From contig CAWAPS010000032.1 of the NCBI GenBank assembly GCA_963783945.1, positions 248,001-312,000 on the forward strand: a stretch of 64,000 nucleotides of DNA, written 5' to 3'. This stretch comes from CAWAPS01 sp963783945. GTDB taxonomy: Bacteria > Actinomycetota > Acidimicrobiia > Acidimicrobiales > Palsa-688. Positions 9,379 to 17,005 of this stretch are shown one piece after another. The notes below the pieces were generated by a model. It searched no databases, was not told where the DNA came from, and saw only the letters and a program-made list of their open reading frames with translations. Within the stretch, counting starts at the first letter, position 1. The number at the start of each line of letters is the position of its first letter. Both the position numbers and the translations under genes were made by a program.

Positions 9379-10377
9379 ATGGATTCGAACGCATGGCAAG
9401 TAGCGTTACCCTCCCCTACCGTGGAGCGTCCACAAGGTGAGCTTGCGGGCGGTGCGCCGATCCGCGGCAGGGCGTTCGGCCCCACCTTCAGCAACCAGGG
9501 ATACTACGTCGGGCGGGTCGAGGGGAACCTCTACCGGGTCGCCGACCGGACCTACCAATCTGCATTTCTGACGACCCGCGACGGCGTCGTCCTGTTTGAC
9601 GCGCCTCCCACCATCGGTCACAACATCCAGCGAGCCGTGGATGAGATCGCCGCCGCCCACGGCGTCAGCAACAAGGTGACGCACCTCATCTATTCGCATC
9701 ACCACGCCGATCACGCCGGGGCGTCCTCGCTGTTCGACCGGAACATCACTCGGATCGGGCACGAGGAGACCCGAAAGCTACTGCTCCACGATGACGACCC
9801 CGCGAGACCCCCACCGGAAGAAACCTTCCAGGACCGCCGCACCCTCGAGATCGGAGGCGAGCGCATCGAGCTGGTCTGGCACGGCCCCAATCACTCGCCG
9901 GACAACATCTTCATCCATTTGCCGGACCACGCCGCCCTCATGCTCGTCGATATTGTGAACCCGGGCTGGGCCCCGGTCTGCCAGAGCCACCTCGCCCATG
10001 ACGTACCCGGCTACATGGCTGCGTCGGATACTGCGCTCACCTACCCGTGGAAGCACTTCATCGGCGGTCACGCCGGCCGGGTCGGGACCCGGTGCGACAT
10101 CGCAACCCACCGGCAGTACATGGCCGACATCGTGGAGAGCTCACGGAAGACCCTGGACGCCGTCGATCCCAGTCCGTACTTCGTCAAGCATGGCGAAAAC
10201 ACGTGGGTCGCCATGAGGGACTATCTCGACGCGGCGGCGGCGGCCGCGGCGGCGCCGGTCATCGAGAAGTACACCGGCATTCTTGGGGCGACCGACGTCT
10301 TCACCGCCGGCACCACGTTCCACATCATGCAATCGATCCGCCTCGACCTCGGCTACGGTTCGCAGTTTCACCCGTGA
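9379..10377 (+). CDS. MBL-fold metallo-hydrolase
   Basis: 332-aa metallo-beta-lactamase-fold protein, a probable zinc-dependent hydrolase. The metal motif is HxHxDH at residues 107-112 (SHHHADHAG). Downstream ligands are suggested by WHGPNHSPDN (third His), MLVDIVNPG (bridging Asp) and FIGGHAGRVG (last His). The N-terminal segment NLYRVADRTYQSAFLTTRDGVVLFDAP is the usual first beta-sheet. The extended C-terminal part (AAAAAAAAPVIEKY...) is helical and alanine-rich. Substrate unknown; lactonase, thioesterase or phosphodiesterase-like activities all occur in this family. Divergent from the large LuxR-type regulator with a 29-bp gap, which makes it a likely target. Confidence 0.88.
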   Translation: MDSNAWQVALPSPTVERPQGELAGGAPIRGRAFGPTFSNQGYYVGRVEGNLYRVADRTYQSAFLTTRDGVVLFDAPPTIGHNIQRAVDEIAAAHGVSNKVTHLIYSHHHADHAGASSLFDRNITRIGHEETRKLLLHDDDPARPPPEETFQDRRTLEIGGERIELVWHGPNHSPDNIFIHLPDHAALMLVDIVNPGWAPVCQSHLAHDVPGYMAASDTALTYPWKHFIGGHAGRVGTRCDIATHRQYMADIVESSRKTLDAVDPSPYFVKHGENTWVAMRDYLDAAAAAAAAPVIEKYTGILGATDVFTAGTTFHIMQSIRLDLGYGSQFHP

Positions 10378-10501
10378 GCGGAGGACGACCAGCAGCGGGT
10401 GGCAGACGATCTGCGTGTCCACGCGAGGGACTGTCACGAATTCCAAATGGTGCGAACCACGGGCCTGCCCCTGCTCTGGCACTGGTGCCTGAAGTGATGA
10501 C

Positions 10502-11800
10502 TTAAGCGGAGGTCTTCTGACCAGGTATGGTTTGGCCGCAGAGGGGAGCCAGCCCGGCGATGACGTGGAAGGTGGAACCGGAGTATTGGGTAACCCACCA
10601 GCAGTTGTCTGCTCCCTCTACTTGCCCCCGGTCAGCCAGGGCGAAACTGATCGAATGCCCGCCCCACAGTCCAGTGCCCTGGTAGTTGGTCATGGCGAGC
10701 ATGGCGTTGATGAACGATGACTGGGTCGCGTTGGTTCCCACGACCTTCAGACCCTGGACCAGGGCGTCAACCGAGAGGTATCCCTGGTACTCGGACTGGG
10801 TTGGGTCAGCCTTTACGCCGGCGTAGGTCGACAGGGCGTTCTGCAACTTCTGGGTGGCTGCGGTGTGCATCTCTACCGGCTGGTAGCCCACCGGGAAATA
10901 GACGCCTTGGGCGGCCTGCTGGGCACCTGGACCGCCCTGGATCAGGTCGCCGCCGTAACCCTCGGCCAGGAGGGCGGCCTTGAGATTGACCCCCTGCTGC
11001 CTGAGACCCTCAATTATGGCGAACGAGCTGTTGGTGATGATCTCGGGGTTGAGCCCGTTGATCCCGGCGTCCTTCATCGCCAGCACCAGCGGCCCGACAT
11101 TCGTGCTCCCGATGGGGAGCTGGGTGTTGAGGTACCCCACCTTGATCCCGGCGATCTGGGCGGAGATGGCCGAGGCCTTGGCCACTTCCTGCGAGCTGGG
11201 GACGGGATTGCCAACAGAGGCCAGATTGGTGACCCCCAGCTTCTTGAACGTCTCACCGACCTGGCTGTAAACCTTCGTGTAGTCCTCGGTGCCCGCGACG
11301 GAGAACATGTTTCGATCGGTTATCCATTCGGATCCATCAATATTTGCTCCGATGACTGGTATCCCGTGCGAAGCGAGATAGGGCGCCGCCGCGAACAGGA
11401 ACGCAGAGTCCCCCATGACAGCAAAGACGTGGTCCTGCTCGACCAGTCTTTGAGCCCCAGTAAGAGCTCCGGTCGGCGTCGACCCCGTGTCAGCGGTCAC
11501 GTACTTGATGTTGTAGCCCTCGGCCTTAGCCTCCCCGATCCCGGCCTGTATCCCCTTGGGGAAGGTCAAGAACCCCGCCGCGGCAACCCCTGTGAGATCG
11601 CTGAGGATACCAACGGTAACCGTCTTCCCGTTGCTACTCGCAGAGCTACCGGCGCTCCCGGAGCTACCGGCGGGCCCGGAGCTCGACCCGGCCGTAGTGC
11701 CCGTTGACCCAGACTTTGACGAGCTACCACATGCCGCCACCAGAAGAATAGCTGCGGTCAAGACGGCCGAGATCCTCAATCTGCTCCGAAGCATACACAC
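10502..11800 (-). CDS. ABC transporter substrate-binding lipoprotein, branched-chain amino acid type
   Basis: 432-aa exported binding protein of the LivK/Peripla_BP_6 family. The signal peptide ends in lipobox LLVAAC with Cys24 as the lipid anchor, followed by a Ser/Gly-rich linker (GSSSKSGSTGTTAGSSSG) typical of actinobacterial lipoproteins. The mature domain starts TVTVGILSDLTGVAAAG and carries the type I fold signatures FAVMGDSAFLFAAAPYLASHGIPVIG and GINGLNPEIITNSSFAIIEGLR. It should deliver an amino acid, amide or aromatic acid to a membrane permease, but no livHMGF-type genes occur in the window, so it is an orphan here. Two remnants of the same family flank it at 3198-3641 and 12393-12602. 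Confidence 0.92.
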   Translation of the reverse strand: MCMLRSRLRISAVLTAAILLVAACGSSSKSGSTGTTAGSSSGPAGSSGSAGSSASSNGKTVTVGILSDLTGVAAAGFLTFPKGIQAGIGEAKAEGYNIKYVTADTGSTPTGALTGAQRLVEQDHVFAVMGDSAFLFAAAPYLASHGIPVIGANIDGSEWITDRNMFSVAGTEDYTKVYSQVGETFKKLGVTNLASVGNPVPSSQEVAKASAISAQIAGIKVGYLNTQLPIGSTNVGPLVLAMKDAGINGLNPEIITNSSFAIIEGLRQQGVNLKAALLAEGYGGDLIQGGPGAQQAAQGVYFPVGYQPVEMHTAATQKLQNALSTYAGVKADPTQSEYQGYLSVDALVQGLKVVGTNATQSSFINAMLAMTNYQGTGLWGGHSISFALADRGQVEGADNCWWVTQYSGSTFHVIAGLAPLCGQTIPGQKTSA

Positions 11801-11969
11801 ATCCCCACGCCGACACTAGGAAACAATCACAATTAGCTTCCATAACGTTAGCCTTGGCTCCGGCGCAGCTGCAAACTGTCTGACCTGAGCAAACGGTCCG
11901 CGACACCAGCCACCGCGCGATCAAAGGGAGGGTCCTCCGGCGTTTTTCGGTATGCCCTCGTCAGCGGTC

Positions 11970-12008
11970 CTGGTCTCACCCGCCCGGGGGAGGCGCCGGT
12001 GAGACCAG
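11970..12008. repeat. Perfect 11-bp inverted repeat (hairpin)
   Basis: CTGGTCTCACC at 11970-11980 is matched by GGTGAGACCAG at 11998-12008 with a 17-nt GC-rich loop that can extend the stem by about four pairs. Neither side has a T-tract, so a rho-independent terminator is not well supported. It abuts the 5' edge of the epimerase remnant and may mark its breakpoint. Confidence 0.55.
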
Positions 12009-12359
12009 CACGGCTACTACGTGATCGGCGACGGACTGAACTCGACCGTTGCCGAAATCACCCAGGCCGCGGCCGGCGCAGCCGGCGCCTCAGGAGCGGT
12101 CCCGGGCTCCGACGACGAGGCTCGGGCGCGCTTAGGGCCCGCCACGAAACAACTTGGAACAAGTCCTGTGCCACGACATGTATGTTGACAAGAGAATTGC
12201 GTCAAGTTGTTTCGTGGCGGGCCCTTAGGCGACTATTTAGCCGAGGTCCTCCTGCTTGATCAAGGCGCCAAGGCGGCGAAGGCGCGAACCGAGCTCGATT
12301 GGGCTCCGTCCCGTCCCTCGCTTCTTGACGAGTTTTGCCACGGGAGCTACCGGGACTGA
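12009..12359 (+). pseudogene. C-terminal remnant of NAD-dependent epimerase/SDR, split by a small insertion element
   Basis: The plus strand reads HGYYVIGDGLNSTVAEI then TQAAAGAAGASGAVPGS and DDEARARL up to a TTA codon at 12132-12134. After the 90-bp element it continues in the same frame as GDYLAEVLLLDQGAK, AAKARTELDWAPSRPSLLDE and FCHGSYRD before TGA at 12357-12359. The endings ELGW.PS.PSLLDE..HGSY are typical of actinobacterial NAD-epimerase/atypical SDR C-termini; this is recalled family knowledge, not a search. The Rossmann-fold N-terminal two thirds are missing: an in-frame stop lies just upstream of 12009. The remnant is therefore doubly dead, truncated and interrupted. Confidence 0.6.
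12135..12224. mobile_element. 90-bp MITE-like element with 22-bp perfect terminal inverted repeats
   Basis: Terminal inverted repeats are perfect over 22 bp (12135-12156 and 12203-12224), beginning GGGCCCGCCACGAAAC. The element is flanked by a 3-bp direct repeat TTA (12132-12134 and 12225-12227). The 46-bp core codes for nothing. It lies inside the epimerase remnant, and deleting element plus one TTA rejoins the reading frame exactly. A short non-coding element with perfect ends and target duplication is the definition of a MITE. The 3-bp TNA-type duplication points to an IS5-family (IS1031/ISL2-like) transposase as the mobiliser; that assignment is inference. No transposase gene occurs in the window. 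Confidence 0.8.
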
Positions 12360-12392
12360 GGGACGACTGAGCGTCCGCTGGAACATCGACCG

Positions 12393-12602
12393 GATCGAAT
12401 AACCGTAACCGGTCACCATCAGAGCACCCTTCAAGTTGACCCCGAACTGCCGGAGAGCCTGGACGAGAGCGAACGAAGTTTTGGAGTCTACGCCCGTCGT
12501 CACGCCGTCCCCCCCGGCACTCTTCATCGCAACCGCGACCGGCTCTACAATGGTTGTACCGAAGGCTAAATCGGCATTGACATAGCCGGCCACCGGGATC
12601 GA
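12393..12602 (-). pseudogene. Internal fragment of ABC branched-chain-type substrate-binding protein
   Basis: About 70 codons on the minus strand, including PVAGYVNADLAFGTTIVEP, VAVAMKSAGGDGVTTG and VDSKTSFALVQALRQFGVNL, aligned without gaps to the central part of the intact binding protein at 10502-11800 (VGYLNTQLPIGSTNVGPLVLAMKDAG... and SFAIIEGLRQQGVNLKAALLAEGYG). The flanking codons of the longer open frame show no similarity and run antisense into the epimerase remnant on the left and the carotenoid oxygenase gene on the right. It is a small relic of a duplicated binding-protein gene. Confidence 0.65.
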
Positions 12603-12723
12603 TGTCTGGTGACAAGTAGGATGCTCAGAGGGGCACTGGACGTCGGAGCGTCGCCGTGAACGGTTAGGAGCGATGTCGAGGCTACCCATCTCGTGGCCCT
12701 CGTCCTGAGCGAACGGGGAGGAC

Positions 12724-14151
12724 TCAGGTGGCGGCGAACCAATTGCCGTGCAGCCCGTTGGGGACCCGCTGAGGGATCCGCACCTGGGCCACCGGAAGCG
12801 CCGGGAACTCGGCGGCGTCCCAGACCACCAAACGAGCGGAGCGCCCGGAGTCGAGCGAAGTAGCAAACGCGAGGTAATAGCCGTCGAGCTCCTCGGTCGC
12901 GCCCGCCCGTGGGGCGAACACGACCTCACCGACGACCGCGTCGCAGTCATAAACCTGCGAGGTGCCAGAAGCCATGTCGTAGCGCACCAGCTGGTCGTGC
13001 TCGCCGCGCACGAGTTCGCTGCGCCTCGAGTTGGCGACGACCGTGAGATAGCGGTGCGGGCGGCCGATCAGGCGGTCGTCGATGCGGGGAAACTCGGTGG
13101 GGCGCTCATCCAATTGGGTGAGATCGAGCGGCCCCCGCACGGGGTCGATAACGGCCCGGGTGAACGATCCCGCCACTGGTTCCGCGCCCTTGACGGCGAA
13201 ACCTAAAGAACTCCACCGGGGGAAGTCGACGACGATGCGCTGGCCCCCGGGCTCGATGGTCTCGTACGCGTTTGCGAAGTGCCACACCCAGAAGGCGTCC
13301 GTCTCAATCCAGGAGGGACGGCCTGACCCCACCCTTTCGATGATCGCAACCCGGGTCCCGAGCTCCGGACGCCACTGCAGGGCGTCACCACCGCTCAGCA
13401 TCGCCTCTACGTCCAATACACCGGGCCCGATGACAAGCAGCACGTAATGCTCCGTGATGGCGAAATCGTGGATCATGTAAGCCCGATCCACGCCGGCCAC
13501 CGGCGTGGGCAGGCGGGTAACGACCCCATCGGGCCCGACAACCGCCCACGTGACATAGGGATCCTCCACGTCGTACAGGAACAGGACCAGCTCGCCGGTG
13601 ACCGGATCGAGCTTGGGATGGGCGCACATACCGGCGGACAGAGCCCCACCAAAGTCATACAGGCCGACAGTCTCAAGTTCGTCGGTTATCTCATAGGGCG
13701 GCGTACCCTCCTCGAGGGCCAAGTACCGGCCGGCATGGCGGACAACATTGATGAAGGGGTCCAAGCGGAAGGGCCAGCCCGGGTCGGGCTCTGGACCGAT
13801 GAGAGCCATGTCCACAAAGGCCGGGGTGAGCAGGCCCCCGTAGATGGCACGGCCAGCACGCTCCTCCGCCGACATCCCCCGGGTGCGCACCCATCGGTTG
13901 GCGTAGCGGGCACGGCCCTCCTCGATCCAGACGCCGTGCACCATCCCGTCACCCTCCAGGGGATAGGTGTAGCTGCCGAGCGGGGCGAAGCGGGGGTTGG
14001 GCCCGTTGCGCAGGTAGACGCCAGAGAGGTCCCGGGGCAGCTCGCCCTCGACCGGGAGGTCCTCGGCCACGATCTCGGTTGAGATCGGCTCGAAGCGGCC
14101 GCAAAGCTCCGGGATGGTTCTGGGGTCGACTGGCTGGAGGGGCGGGCTCAT
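12724..14151 (-). CDS. Carotenoid oxygenase (carotenoid/stilbene cleavage dioxygenase)
   Basis: 475-aa iron(II) dioxygenase that cleaves a double bond of a carotenoid, apocarotenoid or stilbene. It has the seven-bladed propeller family signature LSGVYLRNGPNPRFAP and the four iron-binding histidines: H178 (MCAHPKLDP), H228 (YMIHDFAI), H291 (FWVWHFANAYE) and H468 (NGLHGNWF near the C-terminus). The family motif EGDGMVHGV is present. I placed the start at the ATG at 14151 (MSPPLQPVDP), because the 40 upstream codons of the open frame are atypical. No carotenoid biosynthesis genes are nearby, so a catabolic role is as likely as signalling. All catalytic residues appear intact. Confidence 0.92.
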   Translation of the reverse strand: MSPPLQPVDPRTIPELCGRFEPISTEIVAEDLPVEGELPRDLSGVYLRNGPNPRFAPLGSYTYPLEGDGMVHGVWIEEGRARYANRWVRTRGMSAEERAGRAIYGGLLTPAFVDMALIGPEPDPGWPFRLDPFINVVRHAGRYLALEEGTPPYEITDELETVGLYDFGGALSAGMCAHPKLDPVTGELVLFLYDVEDPYVTWAVVGPDGVVTRLPTPVAGVDRAYMIHDFAITEHYVLLVIGPGVLDVEAMLSGGDALQWRPELGTRVAIIERVGSGRPSWIETDAFWVWHFANAYETIEPGGQRIVVDFPRWSSLGFAVKGAEPVAGSFTRAVIDPVRGPLDLTQLDERPTEFPRIDDRLIGRPHRYLTVVANSRRSELVRGEHDQLVRYDMASGTSQVYDCDAVVGEVVFAPRAGATEELDGYYLAFATSLDSGRSARLVVWDAAEFPALPVAQVRIPQRVPNGLHGNWFAAT

Positions 14152-14384
14152 CGGCGCTCGAGAGTAATGCCACCCGGCGAACATTACGGCCACCCGATCA
14201 CAACTCTCGGACCCGGACCAACGCCTCGTAGCGGGGAGAGTCATCGAGGCAACGTCGTGGTCGGATGTCACGTTCTGCCGTCCGCAGGCTCGTGGCCTCG
14301 ACGCTGAAGTCGTCGACCGAAACCAAGCAGCGGCGAACCGTGCAGTCCCCGTGGACTAAGGTCACGATGGCGAGGAGGTTTGAC

Positions 14385-15248
14385 ATGCGAATCGGAATCG
14401 GCCTTCCGACACAAGTCCCCGATTTGCCGCCCGACACGCTGTTGGCGTGGGCCAGGCAAGCAGAAGAGGCCGGCTTCAGCAGCCTCGGTACCGTTGGCCG
14501 GCTGGTCTACCCCAACTATGACGACTTGGTCGCCTTGACCGCGGCGGCCGCGGTCACCGACCGGATCGGCATAATCTCCTCGGTTCTGATCGCACCGCTG
14601 TACGCCAATGCCGCCCTGCTCGCCAAGCAGGTGGCATCGCTCGACCGGCTCTCCGGTGGCCGTCTTGTACTTGGCGTGGGAACTGGAGGTCGTGATGACG
14701 ACTTCACCGCGAGCGGGTTGCCGACGCGGGGCCGAGGCCGACGGCTGGCAGAACAGGTGGAGGAGATGAAACGGATCTGGGGAGGAGAGGACCGGGGCCT
14801 CGCCGGACCTATCGGGCCTCCGCCGGCACAGAAAGGGGGCCCTCAGATCGTTCTGGGAGCCCTCAGCGAATCAAGCGTCCGGCGCATGGCGACGCTTATC
14901 GACGGTTGGATCATGGGTGGAGGAACTCCAGAAATGTTCTCCCAGATGGGTACCACCGTCAACAAGGTGTGGCGAGAGGCCGGCCGGCAAGGCGAACCTC
15001 GCAAGCTGGCGTTGGTCTATTTCGCTCTTGGCTCGGATGCCCAGGCTGAGACTACCTCGACGATCAAAGCCTACTACGCCTGGTTGGGGGAGTTCGCCGA
15101 TCAGATCGCCGCCGGCGCCGCCACTAGCCCCGAGATGATAAGGGCCTATGTAGCCGGATTCGAACAGAGCGGCTGCGACGAGCTGATATTTTCGCCCGGG
15201 TCAGCTCGCTTGGATCAGGTGGCGCAACTCGCCGAGGCGATCGCTTAA
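14385..15248 (+). CDS. LLM-class F420-dependent oxidoreductase
   Basis: 287-aa TIM-barrel oxidoreductase of the luciferase-like monooxygenase family, most similar in style to actinobacterial coenzyme F420-dependent enzymes. It begins MRIGIGLPTQVPDLPPDTLL, the characteristic first strand, and contains DRIGIISSVLIAPLYANAALLAKQVASLD and SGGRLVLGVGTGGRDDDF, the typical cofactor-side motifs. The ATG at 14385 is chosen because GAGGAGG lies just upstream; an in-frame ATG at 14367 is less likely. The C-terminus ends in CDELIFSPGSARLDQVAQLAEAIA, a usual ending. Substrate unknown. Confidence 0.9.
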   Translation: MRIGIGLPTQVPDLPPDTLLAWARQAEEAGFSSLGTVGRLVYPNYDDLVALTAAAAVTDRIGIISSVLIAPLYANAALLAKQVASLDRLSGGRLVLGVGTGGRDDDFTASGLPTRGRGRRLAEQVEEMKRIWGGEDRGLAGPIGPPPAQKGGPQIVLGALSESSVRRMATLIDGWIMGGGTPEMFSQMGTTVNKVWREAGRQGEPRKLALVYFALGSDAQAETTSTIKAYYAWLGEFADQIAAGAATSPEMIRAYVAGFEQSGCDELIFSPGSARLDQVAQLAEAIA

Positions 15249-15613
15249 CGATGGGGTTGGACGACTCTCGGACCCTGTCGGCACAGATCGGGCGGCAGCC
15301 TTCGATTGTGAAGACAGGTCCTGGGACGGCGCTGGCGACCAAAGAGGGCTGAATTCAGAATTCATTTGGCTCTTGTTGTTAACGCTGATCGGCTTGCCGG
15401 CCCGTGGTCGTTTCGTGACGGAACCCTCCACGGCGCGCGATCACCGGTCGTGACGCCCGCCACGTCCGCCCGGACCCGTCGAGTGCCCATAGAGATTCGA
15501 AATCGACACCCGTGTGCGCTGCCGCATCTCTAGGCTGGTGATGTAGAGCGATCGTCGCCCTCGGAGCGGATGGCCGTGCTGCTGGGAGAAGAAGCGACGG
15601 TCGGCTGCCAGCT
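15249..15613. other. Intergenic region with no supported gene
   Basis: About 365 bp between the LLM oxidoreductase and the NADAR remnant. It contains two adjacent GAATTC palindromes separated by one base, but no frame with a recognisable product and no tRNA-like or terminator-like hairpin that I can support. Confidence 0.45.
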
Positions 15614-16176
15614 CTGGTTTGCTTTTGGAGTCATGTGCCGCGAGGCGGTAGGCCCGTCGGCCCGTGGGTACTCAGTCAATGGTGGCCGTCTGAGTTCGTG
15701 GTCGATGGGATCGCCTACAAGCACGCTGAGGGCTTCATGATGGCGGGCAAAGCCCGACTGTTCGGTGACGAGGAAGCGCGGGATCGAATCCTCGCCGCGA
15801 AGCATCCCTCCGCGGCTAAGAACCTGGGCCGCGAAGTCCGTAACTTCGATGAGACCGTTGGGTCAAAGCCCGCTACCGGCTTGTGGTCGAAGGGAATCTG
15901 GCCAAGTTCTCTCAGATCAGCGGCCGGCGCGACTACCTGCTGTCCACGGCACCCAAGGTTCTAGTCGAGGCGAGCGCCACTGATCTGATCTGGGGGATCG
16001 GGCTCGCCGCCAGCGATGAGGCGACCGCCACCCCGAATAGTTGGCGGGGAGAGAACCTGCTCGGTTTCGCTCTCATGGACGTCCGGGACGGGCTCACACG
16101 CCCGCCCATGACGACGTGGATCGTCTCCCGGTCGGTCCCGGTAAGGGCCGGCACCATAGTCCTCGTGATCATCTAG
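15614..16176 (+). pseudogene. NADAR-family (YbiA-like) N-glycosidase gene, frameshifted
   Basis: Two overlapping frames together encode a NADAR domain, a family that hydrolyses N-glycosidic bonds of riboflavin intermediates or ADP-ribose compounds. The first frame carries VLSQWWPSEFVVDGIAYKHA, KARLFGDEEARDRILAAKHP and LGREVRNFDETV. After a one-base loss near 15858 the next frame continues WVKARYRLVVEGNLAKFSQI, LLSTAPKVLVEAS, DLIWGIGLAA and WRGENLLGFALMDVR. The N-terminus runs upstream of the GTG at 15635 (codons reading CFWSH before it) without a clear start codon. The usual AE-[HY]-[YF]-M-M site reads AEGFMM. Either a recent pseudogene or a consensus error; the missing start favours decay. 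Confidence 0.75.
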
Positions 16177-16997
16177 CTCAGGAAGTCTATGAGGAGGCGA
16201 CTCACTTCACCCGGAGCCTCGAGTTGCATCCAGTGGCCTGGTCCCTCGACCCGCTCGTAGCGCCACGGGGCGGCGACCTGCTCGGCCGAGCGGGTCATCT
16301 GGCCTTCGGTCAGGGCGAAATCGCCGGTGCTCCACACGCCCATGGTCGAGGCCTGGACGGGCGGCAGGACGAGAGCGGGTCCGACGAACGACTCGGGGTT
16401 AACGTTGGCCCGGTAGTAGTTGAGAGCGGGGGTCAGCGAGAAGTTGGCCTCGAGCTCGGCGACCACCTCGTCTGCATCGGGGTGGCGCCCCCAAGCCCGG
16501 AAGTTGGCCCAGTCGTCGGCCGAGAGCCATTCCTCGGCAATGCCGGCGAACTGGAAGAGCAGCATGTACCACGACTTCTCGAGCTGGTCCAGGTCCAGCT
16601 GACCCGGGGCGCCCCTGAACGTGCTCGGGTGACCGACCGACAAGACGGCGAGGCGATTCACCGCGTCCGGGGCCACAGACGCCAGAGCCCACGCCACCGC
16701 CGCACCCCAGTCGTGGCCGACTACATGCGACTGCGTCGCCCCGGCGTCGGTCAGCACCGCCCCGACGTCGGCTACCAGATGCAGGATGTTGTAGGCGTCC
16801 ACATCGGTCGGCTTTGCGGACCGCCCGTAGCCCCGCATGTCAGGGACGATGACGCGGAAGCCGGCGCCGGCCAGGGCCGGAACCTGATGGCGCCACAGCC
16901 GGCTCGAGTCGGGGAAGCCGTGGAGTAGAACCACCGACGGACCGTCGCCGGTGACCTCGTAGTGAATGTCCAAGCCGTCGTTGTTCGCCGTTGCCAT
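16173..16997 (-). CDS. Alpha/beta hydrolase, epoxide hydrolase type
   Basis: 274-aa soluble alpha/beta hydrolase. The nucleophile elbow is GHDWGAA with Asp96, the hallmark of epoxide hydrolases and haloalkane dehalogenases rather than serine esterases. The oxyanion motif is HGFPDSSRLWRHQ (residues 26-38), and the catalytic histidine is H255 in GPGHWMQLEAP. RGYGRSAKP is the family signature after strand 4. AGGAGGG precedes the ATG at 16997, which fixes the start; the long open frame continuing upstream is a shadow of the neighbouring gene. The flavin monooxygenase upstream ends 8 bp before this start, so the two are very probably co-transcribed and may carry out epoxidation followed by ring opening. 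Confidence 0.92.
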   Translation of the reverse strand: MATANNDGLDIHYEVTGDGPSVVLLHGFPDSSRLWRHQVPALAGAGFRVIVPDMRGYGRSAKPTDVDAYNILHLVADVGAVLTDAGATQSHVVGHDWGAAVAWALASVAPDAVNRLAVLSVGHPSTFRGAPGQLDLDQLEKSWYMLLFQFAGIAEEWLSADDWANFRAWGRHPDADEVVAELEANFSLTPALNYYRANVNPESFVGPALVLPPVQASTMGVWSTGDFALTEGQMTRSAEQVAAPWRYERVEGPGHWMQLEAPGEVSRLLIDFLS

Positions 16998-17005
16998 CGT
17001 CCCTC

